Below are positions 15,476 to 24,639 of a stretch of 64,000 bases of DNA, piece by piece. The position numbers and the translations under genes were made by a program. Source of the stretch: Alkalihalobacterium sp048323755. GTDB lineage: Bacteria; Bacillota; Bacilli; Bacillales; Bacillaceae_F. The notes beneath the pieces are model-generated. The model was not told where the DNA came from. It worked only from the letters and a program-made list of their open reading frames with translations, and did no database searches. The DNA is taken from positions 124,001 to 188,000 of the forward strand of contig NZ_JBLWFS010000004.1 of assembly GCF_048323755.1 (NCBI RefSeq), in the 5' to 3' direction. Numbering within the stretch: the first letter of the stretch is position 1; every line of letters starts with the position of its first letter.

Positions 15476-16690
15476 ATGATGGGGAAAAAAATAATTAAGC
15501 TCCTTTTTATCAAAATGGTTGTTTTTTCATTTTTTGTAACTGTACAAGAGGTACACGCTGAAGGGAACGAGGGTAAATCGGTTCAATATCATTCGGTAAA
15601 GGAAATCGTAAAAAAAGACTTGGAATTTCCAAACCGTATGGCGCGCTTTGTCTTTGATTCAGGTTATACGTTTGAATACCCTGACGCTGTTAGAGGAATT
15701 TATGTAACTGGAAATTCAGCTGGTGGCGAGAGGATGAACAGTTTATTGGAATTGATTAATTCTACCGAGCTCAATGCGATGGTTATCGATATAAAAGATG
15801 ACCATGGGTATTTAACGTATAAACCTGAAGAAGACTCTCCGTTTTATGACATTTCACAAAATTATATTAAAAACACAGAAGAACTAATGAAAACATTGGA
15901 AGAAAATCAAGTATATCCAATCGCTCGAATTGTTGTTTTTAAGGATACTGTATTAGCAGAAAAGAAACCTGAACTATCTTTTAAAACTGCTGACGGAAAA
16001 GTTTGGAAAAATCGTCGCGGTGAAGCGTTTGTTAATCCGTTTTTACAAGAAGTATGGGACTATAATATAGCCATCGCAGAAAAAGCAGCAAAAATGGGCT
16101 TCAAAGAAATTCAATTTGATTATGTCCGCTTTCCAGAAGGGTTCGAGCGACGAGATGAGGAGTTAAAGTATAGCGTTGGGGAGTATGAAGGAGGAGACGG
16201 AGATAACGTACAAAAGCGAGTAACTGCGGTCTCAGATTTTGTGGCCTATGCAAGGGAACAATTAGCACCATATGATGTAGACGTGTCTGTTGATATCTTT
16301 GGCTACGCAGCGACAATCCCTGAAGCTCCAGGCATTGGACAGAACTTTTCGAAGATATCTGAAAATGTCGATGTTATCTCTTCCATGATTTATCCAAGTC
16401 ACTGGACGTCGTACTTTGGAATTGATAAGCCTGACCTATATCCATATGAACTCGTTGACGCTTATGCCAAAGTAGAAAATGAATTATTAGCACAATTAGA
16501 TACGCCTCCTGTTTCAAGGCCATGGATCCAAGATTTCACGGCTAGCTGGTTGGGAGCTGGTAATTATAAAAGATACGGTAAAGAGGAAGTTGAAGCCCAG
16601 ATTAAAGCATTGAAAGACAATGGGATAAATGAATATCTACTGTGGAATGCAAGTAATCGTTATACGTCGGGTGTTAATTATACACCATAA
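15476..16690 (+). CDS. Secreted putative glycoside hydrolase (DUF4015)
   Basis: A 404-residue protein with a signal peptide (residues 1-28, ending VHAEG). The rest is a TIM-barrel-like DUF4015 domain: VRGIYVTGNSAGG, then NAMVIDIKDDHGYLTY, and FKEIQFDYVRFPEGF later, typical strand ends with acidic residues of glycosidases. It probably cleaves an extracellular polysaccharide or wall glycan. Substrate is unknown. A pair of ATG codons follows AAAGGCGTGAG. It ends 3 nt before a strong terminator and may be co-transcribed with the small HTH gene. Confidence 0.8.
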   Translation: MMGKKIIKLLFIKMVVFSFFVTVQEVHAEGNEGKSVQYHSVKEIVKKDLEFPNRMARFVFDSGYTFEYPDAVRGIYVTGNSAGGERMNSLLELINSTELNAMVIDIKDDHGYLTYKPEEDSPFYDISQNYIKNTEELMKTLEENQVYPIARIVVFKDTVLAEKKPELSFKTADGKVWKNRRGEAFVNPFLQEVWDYNIAIAEKAAKMGFKEIQFDYVRFPEGFERRDEELKYSVGEYEGGDGDNVQKRVTAVSDFVAYAREQLAPYDVDVSVDIFGYAATIPEAPGIGQNFSKISENVDVISSMIYPSHWTSYFGIDKPDLYPYELVDAYAKVENELLAQLDTPPVSRPWIQDFTASWLGAGNYKRYGKEEVEAQIKALKDNGINEYLLWNASNRYTSGVNYTP

Positions 16691-16692
16691 TG

Positions 16693-16728
16693 AAAAAGGG
16701 TGACTGAAATAAATCAGTCACCCTTTTA
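16693..16728 (+). terminator. Terminator after the DUF4015 gene
   Basis: Stem AAAAGGGTGACTGA / TCAGTCACCCTTTT with a 6-nt loop. Confidence 0.85.
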
Positions 16729-16747
16729 AACGTGTGTGCCCTTTTCA

Positions 16748-17030
16748 TATTGTCTAGCTCCAGGGGCCATTGGCTACGAGGTCGCTTCGGTCCATCAAAC
16801 GTGTCCAAACCCAAGACACTTATCGTTGGCCCCCAGCGCTTCTCGCCGATAAGCAGGCCCCTTCCGCTTTTCTTGTCTAGTTCCAACGCCCAACGCCTAG
16901 TGGACTTCGCTCTCCTCCTTACGATAAGTCACCATCGGCTCCTTGCGTCACCGTGTATCCTTTATCTCATACGGAGGGGCTCCAGTCCATACGTCGCTAA
17001 ACGGGCGTTTCCACTTTTCTATTTCCCGCC
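16748..17030 (+). repeat. Composite Bacillus intergenic repeat (TGTCTAGCTCCAG family)
   Basis: GC-richer than its neighbours. It opens with TTGTCTAGCTCCAG (about 16751), has a self-complementary core GGGGCCA...TGGCCCC, then the typical GATAAGCAGG and CCGCTTTTC. A second unit starts TTGTCTAGTTCC at about 16874, followed by CTTACGATAAGTC. A third type, GTCCATACGTCGC... GGGCGTTTCC, ends near 17015. A related unit lies at 33289. This family is dispersed in intergenic DNA of many Bacillus genomes and has no known function. Open frames across it are chance. Confidence 0.7.
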
Positions 17031-17198
17031 AACTTTTTTCCAGCCGGTTTGGATGCTTGTGGATTTTGTTTTGAATTTGTTGACATTTCCTCGTCCAAAT
17101 ACTTTCATTCCAAATACGTTTGTAACTGTACCCATTAATGCTGTAAAACCGATGATACAAAGTGCAAGTAAAATAAAGTCGATAACTAAGTTACCCAT
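17019..17198 (-). CDS. Small membrane protein (59 aa)
   Basis: Starts at ATG 17198 after a perfect AGGAGG (TAGGAGGATCTAAG). One or two hydrophobic segments at about residues 2-28 (NLVIDFILLALCIIGFTALMG) and then a basic, Lys-rich tail. The last residues (about KKVGGK) reach the edge of the intergenic repeat, so the C-terminus may have been changed by it. No family is recognised. Confidence 0.6.
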   Translation of the reverse strand: MGNLVIDFILLALCIIGFTALMGTVTNVFGMKVFGRGNVNKFKTKSTSIQTGWKKVGGK

Positions 17199-17501
17199 CT
17201 TAGATCCTCCTATTGATGATTGCATCTTACCATTTATTGTACAGAAGGTAAGCCAAAAATGAAAGGGATTTCAACGAAAGAAGAGTGCTTTAATCGTTCA
17301 GTTCTTTACCGTAGTAACAAAAAGGGAAAGATTGCTAACATATGTGAGGAAAAGAAGGGATTTATATAAGAAAGAGAAGAGATATCGGATAAAGAGAAAA
17401 TATTATAAAATGTTGGCAATAACCCCCTGTTAGTGCCGTTTATCATAGCAACATTCTTGCATATAATAAAGAGACTAAAGACAAATGGAGGTCATAGTCA
17501 A

Positions 17502-18071
17502 GTGAATTGGTACGAAAAACTAAATCAGTACTTTCCAATTGAAGAAATGAAATCAAAGGAACACATGGAGTTATTACTTGCCGAAAAGTCGGATATTTAT
17601 TTTAAAGATGAAAGTAAAGAGCACGTTCTTATGTATGTTGAAATGGAAGATTTTGTTTTTATCGACTACTTATTCGTGTCTAAAGACGCGAGAGGTAAAG
17701 GTACAGGAAAAAAATTAATTGATAGATTGAAAAAGAAAGGAAAACCAATTATTCTTGAAGTAGAACCAATTGATTATGAAGATACAGATACACAAAAAAG
17801 ACAGCGGTTCTATTCAAGAGAAGGTTTTAAACATGCTGAATCCATTGGTTATCGTAGACGTTCACTTGCGACAAACGAAATTAACGAGCTCGAAATCTTA
17901 TATTGGTCGCCAACGGATGAGTCAGAAGAAAGTATTTATGAAAAAATGAAGAAAACGTACGAAACCATTCACACTTACAAAGATAAGCAGTTGTATGGTC
18001 AGTCTTATAGTCCGGTCGATGATGTTTTAACTTTTGATGAAGAGGTTGTTGAACAACAAGAACAAATCTAA
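17502..18071 (+). CDS. yjbC: GNAT-family N-acetyltransferase YjbC
   Basis: A 189-residue cytoplasmic acetyltransferase. The acetyl-CoA motif is ARGKGTGKKLI, preceded by the strand FVFIDYLFV. A C-terminal acidic segment follows. Start GTG 17502 follows GGAGG. In B. subtilis yjbC lies directly upstream of spx and the pair is stress-induced; here a small basic gene and an RND efflux operon come between them. The acceptor is unknown. Confidence 0.85.
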   Translation: MNWYEKLNQYFPIEEMKSKEHMELLLAEKSDIYFKDESKEHVLMYVEMEDFVFIDYLFVSKDARGKGTGKKLIDRLKKKGKPIILEVEPIDYEDTDTQKRQRFYSREGFKHAESIGYRRRSLATNEINELEILYWSPTDESEESIYEKMKKTYETIHTYKDKQLYGQSYSPVDDVLTFDEEVVEQQEQI

Positions 18072-18096
18072 TTTACTATGTAAGGTGGTGAGAACG

Positions 18097-18225
18097 ATGA
18101 AGGGGAGAGAAAAGAGCAAACGAAGAAAGCGTGAACTAATAAAAGAAATGCTCCGAAAGAAATTAAGGAACTTAAAAGAAGCTCCAAAGCGTAGACCCAC
18201 CACCAATACGAAAACAATTGCATAG
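18097..18225 (+). CDS. Small highly basic protein (42 aa)
   Basis: ATG 18097 follows AAGGTGGTGAG. The product is very rich in Lys and Arg (KGREKSKRRKRELIKEMLRK, then KEAPKRRPTTN), so it may bind RNA or ribosomes. It lies 25 nt after yjbC on the same strand and shares its terminator, so it looks like the second gene of that operon. No family is recognised. Confidence 0.55.
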   Translation: MKGREKSKRRKRELIKEMLRKKLRNLKEAPKRRPTTNTKTIA

Positions 18226-18235
18226 TAAAGTATAT

Positions 18236-18276
18236 AAAGCAGACTCATACATTTTATTGAGATCTGCTTTTTTTTA
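18236..18276 (+). terminator. Terminator of the yjbC operon
   Basis: Stem AAAGCAGACTC / GAGATCTGCTTT followed by eight T. Confidence 0.85.
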
Positions 18277-18357
18277 AAACTCGTATGGATGAGAGCGAGA
18301 ACCATTGAATGAACAATTGATTTACAAGGCATTCCAGAGTTTGAAGATAAAAAGGGA

Positions 18358-18388
18358 AATGTCCTTCATTTGTAGAATGAAGGACAAA
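18358..18388. repeat. Perfect hairpin between convergent operons
   Basis: TGTCCTTCATT / AATGAAGGACA with a 5-nt loop and no T run directly attached. It may end the RND operon from the minus side or act as a barrier. Confidence 0.45.
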
Positions 18389-18462
18389 GCTTAGCTTTAA
18401 ATATTAACAATCGATCTTAATGACAGTTGTTGCTTGAAAGCAAACCTACCTAAATTCTTCGA

Positions 18463-21400
18463 TTAAGTTTGCATTTCTTGCTTTTTTAACAGCTTTTTTT
18501 CTTTCCGTAAGTCAAAGGCATAATAAATCACAGGAATTAGAATTAACGTTATAAACGTAGAAAAGCTTAATCCGAATACGATGACGGTAGCCATTGGTTG
18601 CTGTATTTCCGTTCCTTCTCCAAAGCCTAAAGTCAGCGGGATGAGACCGAGTATGGTTGTTAAGGCAGTCATTAATATAGGGCGTAAACGGGTAGGACCT
18701 GCTTCAACGATGGCATCAAAACTTGAAAGCCCTTTTTGCTTCAAAGTATTAATGTAATCAATTAATACGATCGCGTTATTAACAACAATCCCTGTTAAGA
18801 TCAAAATCCCAACTAACGAACCTACACCAAATGGCTGAAAGGTTACTAATAGGCCAAATACAATTCCAATAAGTGTAACCGGTACGCTAAACATAATAAT
18901 AAAAGGATAGAAAAGTGACTCAAAGCGAGCAGCCATTACCATGTACACTAAAATGACAGCTAGAGCAATCGCACCAGCTAACTTAAAGAAAGCATCATTC
19001 ATTTGCTCGTTTTGTCCGCCGAAGCTGATTCGATAGCCTGTAGGTAATAAAGGAGCAAGCTCTTCTTTTAACACTTCTTGTATATCACTAACGACACTAC
19101 CTAAATCCCTGTTAAGTATAGACGCTGTTACCGTTACTTCACGAAGGCGGTCTGCACGTCGAATGGTGCTTGGTCCCTGATCTCTGACAATGGTAGCTAC
19201 CGCTTCAAGCGGGATCCGTTCACCTGTTGGAGTATCAATCAGCAGTTGACTTAATTCTTCAACAGAAGCCGTATATCGTTCATCGACAACGAGCCTTACA
19301 TCTAGTTCATCTCCACCTCTTGCTAAGCGTGTGGCTACCATCCCCCTCGTAGCATTATTTACCGCACTAGCAACTTGTGCACTGCCAACGCCGTAGTTAG
19401 CGGCTCGTTCTCTATCAACAGTAACGGTGATTTCAGGACTACCAACAGTAAAGTTGGAAGAAGGTTCTCTGACACCTTCAACAGTAGAAATTAATCGAAT
19501 GACTTCGTTTGATAACTGGTTTAATGTTTGTAAATCACGACCCTTTACCGTAATGGAGATTGGGTTTTCAGTAAATCCTGTATCACTTGCTGATACAGAA
19601 ATTTCAGCACCAGGGATATCTTGAAGCAGATTTCGAATGTCCTCAGCGACAATTAAATCACTTTTAGCTCGTTTGTTGGGCTCTTTTAATAAAATACTAT
19701 ACGAGGCCCGATTCGTTTGTGTACCTGCACCAATGGTAAAATTATCAGTCCCTCCAACAGTGACATAGACTAAATCAATTTCTGGTAGATCCTTGATTCG
19801 TTCTTCAATTTCGATGGCTACTTCTTGAGTACTATCAAGTGAGCTCCCAGCAGGTAGTCGCGTATCGATACTTATAAAACTTTGATCTTGAGCAGGAAGA
19901 AATTCCGTTCCTATAAAAGGAATACCTGCGAGGGATATAGCGAATAAAGCAAAAGTACCGATGATGACGGTTTTGGGACGCTTAAGAGACTTCGTTAAAA
20001 TTCTTTTATAAAATGCGGATAGCCTTTGAAACCCTTGCTGAAAGAAAGACGCATCTTCATTGACCTTCATAAAAGTAGAGGATAGTAATGGAACAATGAT
20101 TAGAGCAGTAAATAAAGATGCAAACAGGGAAAAGGCCACCGTTAAAGCGAGTGGTTTAAATAACTGGGCTGCTAGACCATCAACAAAAATAATCGGTAAA
20201 AAGACGACAATGGTAGTGAGTGTTGAGGCAATGATTGCTCCACCAATTTCAGTTGTACCTTCTATTGCAGATTCTTTTATTGACATTCCTTTTTGACGGA
20301 GCCGATAGATGTTTTCCAAGATAACGATTGCATTGTCGACCATCATCCCTACTCCGAGTGCGAGTCCACCGAGTGTTAGAACATTTAAGGTTTGACCGCT
20401 GAAATACATAAATAAGAACGTGGTAATTATTGATATTGGAATAGAAAAGCCGATAATCATTGTACTTCGAAAATTCCGTAAAAATAGATAAAGTACTGTA
20501 CCAGCTAATATACTTCCGAGCACGATATTCCAAGCAACAGCCCGGATCGATTGTTCAATAAAACGACTTTGATCAAATATCGATCGAATTTCTACACCAT
20601 CTGGTAGAAGTTCTTCTAATTCTTCTAATTGACGATTGATATTACGAGCAACAGCAACCGTGTTGGTTCCTGAAGCTTTGAGAACGGAGAGACCGACACT
20701 TGGTTGGCCATTTAAATAACTTGCTTGAGTCGTTGGCTTCAATGTCTCAACAACATGAACGATGTCGGATAATGGTAAGATCCCTTCTCTTGTTGGGATC
20801 GGTAGCGACTTTATATCGTAGATCGAAGTAAACTGGCCAGTTACTCGAATAGGTAAATTCAAGTTGAAATCTTGAAGCTGCCCACCAGGAAGGTTTAAAT
20901 TTTCACTAGCAATGATTTGTTGCAGTTCAGTTAAAGTTAATCCGTAAGCCGTTAAGCGATTAGGGTCAACATGAAGTTGAATTTCTTGTTCAGCACCACC
21001 TTCAACTTGAACCGAAGCCACTCCATCCACTGAGTCAAGGAGCGGTCTAATATCATTTTCTGCTAATTTTCTAGCTTCAATAATATTTCCATCAGGTGTA
21101 CTTACAGCTAGTTGCACAATAGGGAGGAGGCTAGGGTCAAATCTAAGTACTTGTGGTGTTGGGACTTCATTTGGCAAGCCTTCTCGGATCATATCAATTC
21201 GTTCACGCATATTGAGAGTAGCAAAATCCATATCCGTACCCCAATCGAAGGCGACAAGAATTAGAGCTCCACCCGTTCTTGATGTAGAAGAAACGGACTC
21301 AACGCTAGGCAAGCTAGACATCATTTCTTCAATTGGTTGTGTAATTAATTGTTCAATTTCTTCAGGACCAGCTCCTTCATAGGAGGCTGTTACGGCAACG

Positions 21401-21543
21401 ATAGGAAAACTTAACTCAGGAAATAAATCAACAGATAAATCCCGTAATGAAACGATGCCTAGTATGAGAACTAGGCAAATAACCATCCCCATCGCAACGG
21501 GTCTAAGAACAGATAGTTTCGCAATCTTCATTTTGTGTTTCAC
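18463..21543 (-). CDS. RND-family efflux permease (AcrB/SwrC-like)
   Basis: A 1026-residue resistance-nodulation-division permease with the usual 12 membrane segments and two large extracytoplasmic loops (about residues 40-330 and 560-850). Typical signatures: FPELSFPIVAVTASYEGAGPEEIE after the first segment, GVGMMVDNAIVILENI in segment 4 with the proton-relay Asp, and GIVVNNAIVLIDYIN in the second half. It exports drugs, bile or surfactant-like compounds using the proton gradient. The GTG start overlaps the stop of the adaptor gene (GTGA). B. subtilis has a related SwrC. The insertion between yjbC and spx is specific to this organism or its relatives. Confidence 0.92.
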   Translation of the reverse strand: MKHKMKIAKLSVLRPVAMGMVICLVLILGIVSLRDLSVDLFPELSFPIVAVTASYEGAGPEEIEQLITQPIEEMMSSLPSVESVSSTSRTGGALILVAFDWGTDMDFATLNMRERIDMIREGLPNEVPTPQVLRFDPSLLPIVQLAVSTPDGNIIEARKLAENDIRPLLDSVDGVASVQVEGGAEQEIQLHVDPNRLTAYGLTLTELQQIIASENLNLPGGQLQDFNLNLPIRVTGQFTSIYDIKSLPIPTREGILPLSDIVHVVETLKPTTQASYLNGQPSVGLSVLKASGTNTVAVARNINRQLEELEELLPDGVEIRSIFDQSRFIEQSIRAVAWNIVLGSILAGTVLYLFLRNFRSTMIIGFSIPISIITTFLFMYFSGQTLNVLTLGGLALGVGMMVDNAIVILENIYRLRQKGMSIKESAIEGTTEIGGAIIASTLTTIVVFLPIIFVDGLAAQLFKPLALTVAFSLFASLFTALIIVPLLSSTFMKVNEDASFFQQGFQRLSAFYKRILTKSLKRPKTVIIGTFALFAISLAGIPFIGTEFLPAQDQSFISIDTRLPAGSSLDSTQEVAIEIEERIKDLPEIDLVYVTVGGTDNFTIGAGTQTNRASYSILLKEPNKRAKSDLIVAEDIRNLLQDIPGAEISVSASDTGFTENPISITVKGRDLQTLNQLSNEVIRLISTVEGVREPSSNFTVGSPEITVTVDRERAANYGVGSAQVASAVNNATRGMVATRLARGGDELDVRLVVDERYTASVEELSQLLIDTPTGERIPLEAVATIVRDQGPSTIRRADRLREVTVTASILNRDLGSVVSDIQEVLKEELAPLLPTGYRISFGGQNEQMNDAFFKLAGAIALAVILVYMVMAARFESLFYPFIIMFSVPVTLIGIVFGLLVTFQPFGVGSLVGILILTGIVVNNAIVLIDYINTLKQKGLSSFDAIVEAGPTRLRPILMTALTTILGLIPLTLGFGEGTEIQQPMATVIVFGLSFSTFITLILIPVIYYAFDLRKEKKLLKKQEMQT

Positions 21544-22766
21544 TCGTTTCGTATCGTAATTTGTGCACCTTCAGTTAGACGCTCTTTTCCAGTCGTTACA
21601 ACGGTATCACTCACTTTAATTCCTTCAAGTACTTCAATAAGATTGCCTTCCCTTGAACCTAATTCAACAGATTGTCTGACAACAGTAGTATCATTAACTT
21701 TATATACAAAGGCTTCATTATCCTCATACAAAACACTATCTATCGGAATGACGATCGCTTCATCAATTGTTCCTAAATCAACGACTGCTGTCGCACGCAT
21801 GCCACCTTTAATTATTCGGTCAGTGTTGTCTATTTCAGCTTCTACAGTAAATGTGTTGGTTTGTGGGTTAACAACAGGAGAAACGGTTGTAATTGAATTT
21901 TCATATGTTTGGTTGATCCCATTAATCGTTATGGATACGTCCATACCCGTCTGGATCTTTGAAATTTGGAAGCTATTTGCAGAAAAAGTAGCCACAACCG
22001 GATCTAAATTAACAATGACGGCAAGTGGAGCATTAGGTACTGCCATTTGACCAACTGTTACATCCATTTGTGCAATTACGCCAGAGATTGGTGCTTTAAG
22101 TTGTGTAGCTTGTACACCTTGTTCAGCTTGTCTTACATTTTGTTTAGCTGTCTCTAATTGTATTTCTAATTCGGTCGTATTAATTCGAGGCACTTGATGT
22201 ATTGAGCCAGCAGCTTGAGAAAGTTCAGCTTGTTTAAGGCTTAGTTCAAGTGAATTTCGAATAAATTCAAGTAAGGCTACATCGGCATTTTCTTCATCTA
22301 AGTTTTCAATCACACTTCGCGTAGCGTTTAAAGATTGTTCAAGTTCTTGTTGAAGTGTTTGAAGTCTTTGTACTTCGTTTTGCGCAGTACGATTCAACTC
22401 ATTAGCTTGATTTAGAGCTTTTTCAAGTTCAGTTACTGCTTTTTTAGCTTGATTCACCTGTTCACTTGCTAATTCTGCATCTAGAGTAATTAATAAATCC
22501 CCTTTGTTAACTTCTTCACCAACTTTTTTATGTACTTCTTTTACCTCAAGAGGTGCAACTGTGAATAGTGGGACTTGTTCTTTTGGTAACATTTGTCCAT
22601 TTAATTCTAGAGACTGACGTATTTTTGATTGCTTCGCTTGTTCAACAGATACTAATAATGATTGTCTTTCAGCACTATCACTCGTAATATCATCTGTTGC
22701 ACAACCTGTAAATGAAAGTAAAAGAAAAAAAATAAAGGCGAATTTCAAATGATTAGTTTTGTACAC
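21540..22766 (-). CDS. RND efflux periplasmic-adaptor-type lipoprotein
   Basis: A 408-residue membrane fusion protein. It has a lipoprotein signal with lipobox SFTGC (Cys at about 22), a lipoyl-like half (PLEVKEVHKKVGEEVNKGDLL), a long coiled-coil hairpin (about residues 80-190), the second lipoyl half (LKAPISGVIAQMDVTVGQ), and beta-barrel and membrane-proximal domains. In a Gram-positive cell it stays on the outer membrane face and feeds or gates the RND permease encoded just downstream with a 4-nt overlap. Upstream AT-rich spacer probably holds the promoter. Confidence 0.9.
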   Translation of the reverse strand: MYKTNHLKFAFIFFLLLSFTGCATDDITSDSAERQSLLVSVEQAKQSKIRQSLELNGQMLPKEQVPLFTVAPLEVKEVHKKVGEEVNKGDLLITLDAELASEQVNQAKKAVTELEKALNQANELNRTAQNEVQRLQTLQQELEQSLNATRSVIENLDEENADVALLEFIRNSLELSLKQAELSQAAGSIHQVPRINTTELEIQLETAKQNVRQAEQGVQATQLKAPISGVIAQMDVTVGQMAVPNAPLAVIVNLDPVVATFSANSFQISKIQTGMDVSITINGINQTYENSITTVSPVVNPQTNTFTVEAEIDNTDRIIKGGMRATAVVDLGTIDEAIVIPIDSVLYEDNEAFVYKVNDTTVVRQSVELGSREGNLIEVLEGIKVSDTVVTTGKERLTEGAQITIRNE

Positions 22767-23142
22767 AGACAGTCACTCCTAATACTAGATCTCAACAATT
22801 TAAACGTATTTATATAATTCAAATTACTATATATTGTTAAACTGAACAAACAAGAATACATTAATATGATGTGACAATCGTGTGACAACTATGTTATTTT
22901 CATGTCATTTTTCTATAAAAGAAGGAAGCTTGGTTAAAAAAAGGGAAGTTTATTCTTGAAGACAGGAGGGAAAAGACTTTTATAATGAGGTAAGTTTCTA
23001 ACATGAGCGTGTTGTATAATTTGTGTACATAATATTTGCAATAGGGGTATTCAAATTAGAATTATTATTGTATAATGCTTTATGTAAGGAAAAATTTATT
23101 GTAATGATGTTGATATACATTGTTGAAGGGAGATGTCCATTT
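22767..23142. other. Divergent promoter region between RND operon and spx
   Basis: There is no gene. Several -10 like boxes point toward spx (for example TATAAT at about 23072-23077 and 22980-22985). A run of possible stress promoters is known upstream of spx in B. subtilis. No operator was identified. Confidence 0.4.
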
Positions 23143-23538
23143 ATGGTAACCCTATTAACATCACCGAGTTGTACATCTTGTAGAAAAGCGAAAGCTTGGT
23201 TAGAAGAATATAATATTCCGTTCCAGGAAAGAAATATTTTTGCTGCACCGTTAACGGTGGATGAAGTAAAAGAGATCGTTAGAATGACTGAAGATGGCAC
23301 AGATGAAATCATCTCTACCCGCTCTAAAGTTTTTCAAGATCTTGATGTTGAGCTAGAGGCATTACCATTACAAACTTTATTTAAGTTAATCAGTGATAAC
23401 CCAGGATTACTTCGTCGTCCAATTATCTTTGATGATAAGCGATTACAAGTTGGGTATAACGAGGCAGAAATCCGTCGCTTCTTACCAAGAAAAGTAAGAA
23501 CCTTCCATTTAATGGAAGCTCAAAAGATGGTCAACTAA
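23143..23538 (+). CDS. spx: Transcriptional regulator Spx
   Basis: A 131-residue ArsC-fold protein that binds the RNA polymerase alpha subunit and redirects transcription under thiol-oxidative stress. It has the CTSC redox switch (Cys10-Cys13) and almost the full family sequence (MTEDGTDEIISTRSKVFQ, LLRRPIIFDDKRLQVGYNE, IRRFLPRKVR). ATG 23143 follows GAAGGGAG. The protein is degraded by ClpXP with SpxH, whose gene is in this window at 33420. TerC, MecA and CoiA genes follow as in B. subtilis. Confidence 0.97.
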   Translation: MVTLLTSPSCTSCRKAKAWLEEYNIPFQERNIFAAPLTVDEVKEIVRMTEDGTDEIISTRSKVFQDLDVELEALPLQTLFKLISDNPGLLRRPIIFDDKRLQVGYNEAEIRRFLPRKVRTFHLMEAQKMVN

Positions 23539-23542
23539 ATGT

Positions 23543-23577
23543 AAAAAGAGGCTGAACAATTCATCAGCCTCTTTTTG
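23543..23577 (+). terminator. Terminator of spx
   Basis: Stem AAAAAGAGGCTGA / TCAGCCTCTTTTT with a 7-nt loop. Confidence 0.88.
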
Positions 23578-23591
23578 TATTCACTTTAGAG

Positions 23592-24269
23592 CTAGTATTT
23601 CGTTGAGAAATTGGTAATAAAACCATGTCGTTTAAAATAACCAGCGAGAAGTACACCAATAATAACAGCTAATTGAAAAATAAAAGTAACGATAGGGTGA
23701 CTTTCAAATAATGGAGCCAGTTTTTCCTCGTGGGTAATCATTCTACCCGCAGTAAATGCTAGGATTCCTGCACCGATATAGATCACAAAAGGAAACCGTT
23801 CAAAAATTAACAGGATGAGCTTACTTCCTAGAATAATAATCGGTACTGAAATGATCAATCCAAGAATGACAAGAGAGGGATAGCCATGTGCAGCACCAGC
23901 AACAGCAATTACATTATCTACGCCCATGATAAAATCAGCAATAATGATTGCTTTTATGGCACTTAATATACTCGTCCCGCTATGTACATTATGTTCGTTA
24001 TTCATTTGTGAAATAAGATCGTATGCAATATAAATTAACAAAGCTCCACCGATAGCAAGTAACAATGGAATTTCAAGAAGTTGAACAGCTACTAAGGTCA
24101 ATGCGATACGAATAACTAAAGCAAGTCCTATCCCTAATACAATGGCTTTGTTCCGCTGCTCTTTTGGAAGGTTTCTACAAGCTAGAGCAACAACGATGGC
24201 ATTATCTCCACCTAAAATAATATCGATACCAATGATAGTTAAGAGAGAAATTAAAAAATCAATATCCAT
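23592..24269 (-). CDS. yjbE: TerC-family membrane protein YjbE
   Basis: A 225-residue membrane protein with seven hydrophobic segments. The TerC signatures are DIILGGDNAIVVALA in the first segments and ADFIMGVDNVIAVAG in the middle, with acidic residues in the membrane. TerC proteins in Bacillus (YceF, YkoY) export manganese, partly for metalation of secreted enzymes. YjbE itself is less studied. The position between spx and mecA matches B. subtilis. Unlike ykoY, no yybP-ykoY element is present upstream. Confidence 0.88.
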   Translation of the reverse strand: MDIDFLISLLTIIGIDIILGGDNAIVVALACRNLPKEQRNKAIVLGIGLALVIRIALTLVAVQLLEIPLLLAIGGALLIYIAYDLISQMNNEHNVHSGTSILSAIKAIIIADFIMGVDNVIAVAGAAHGYPSLVILGLIISVPIIILGSKLILLIFERFPFVIYIGAGILAFTAGRMITHEEKLAPLFESHPIVTFIFQLAVIIGVLLAGYFKRHGFITNFSTKY

Positions 24270-24419
24270 TTAAATAATCATCCTTATCTGTTTCATTGAC
24301 AAAACAAACCGTAATCACTCATAATAAATAGTTAATAATAAGCATAGCCTGATAGTAAGGTTAGAAGGTTGTCTTATTGCTAGTCTATACGTCATAGTTG
24401 CAGTTCAGAACTTAAATCT

Positions 24420-24469
24420 AAACGGGCTGACGTACAATTCTAAAAAAAAATAAAATTGTCCCGTTTTTA
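24420..24469. repeat. Intergenic hairpin upstream of mecA
   Basis: AAACGGG...ACAATT pairs with AATTGTCCCGTTT across an A-rich loop, followed by TTTTT on the plus strand. It lies in the yjbE-mecA spacer (24270-24639), where no gene is seen. It may be an attenuator or a barrier terminator before mecA. Confidence 0.5.
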
Positions 24470-24639
24470 ATTTCCAATTCCGTTGATTTTGTCATACAAT
24501 AGAAGTAATATAGATAAACTCTAACTTACAATACACCCTCAATGAGTAGTTGAAATTTAATTAGTATTACGTCGTTTGGTTGCTATGAATATCAATTAGA
24601 AGAAACTCTTCTATTGATAATGTCTGGAGGGAGAGAGTT

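Noticed and set aside
16732..17262. Plus-strand open frame of 176 codons
   Set aside because: It crosses a terminator and the dispersed repeats and is antisense to a small gene with a perfect Shine-Dalgarno; composition is that of the repeat.
24270..24639. Second yybP-ykoY riboswitch upstream of the TerC gene
   Set aside because: The GGGGAGTAG and GCAAGACC elements are absent; only an unrelated hairpin is present.
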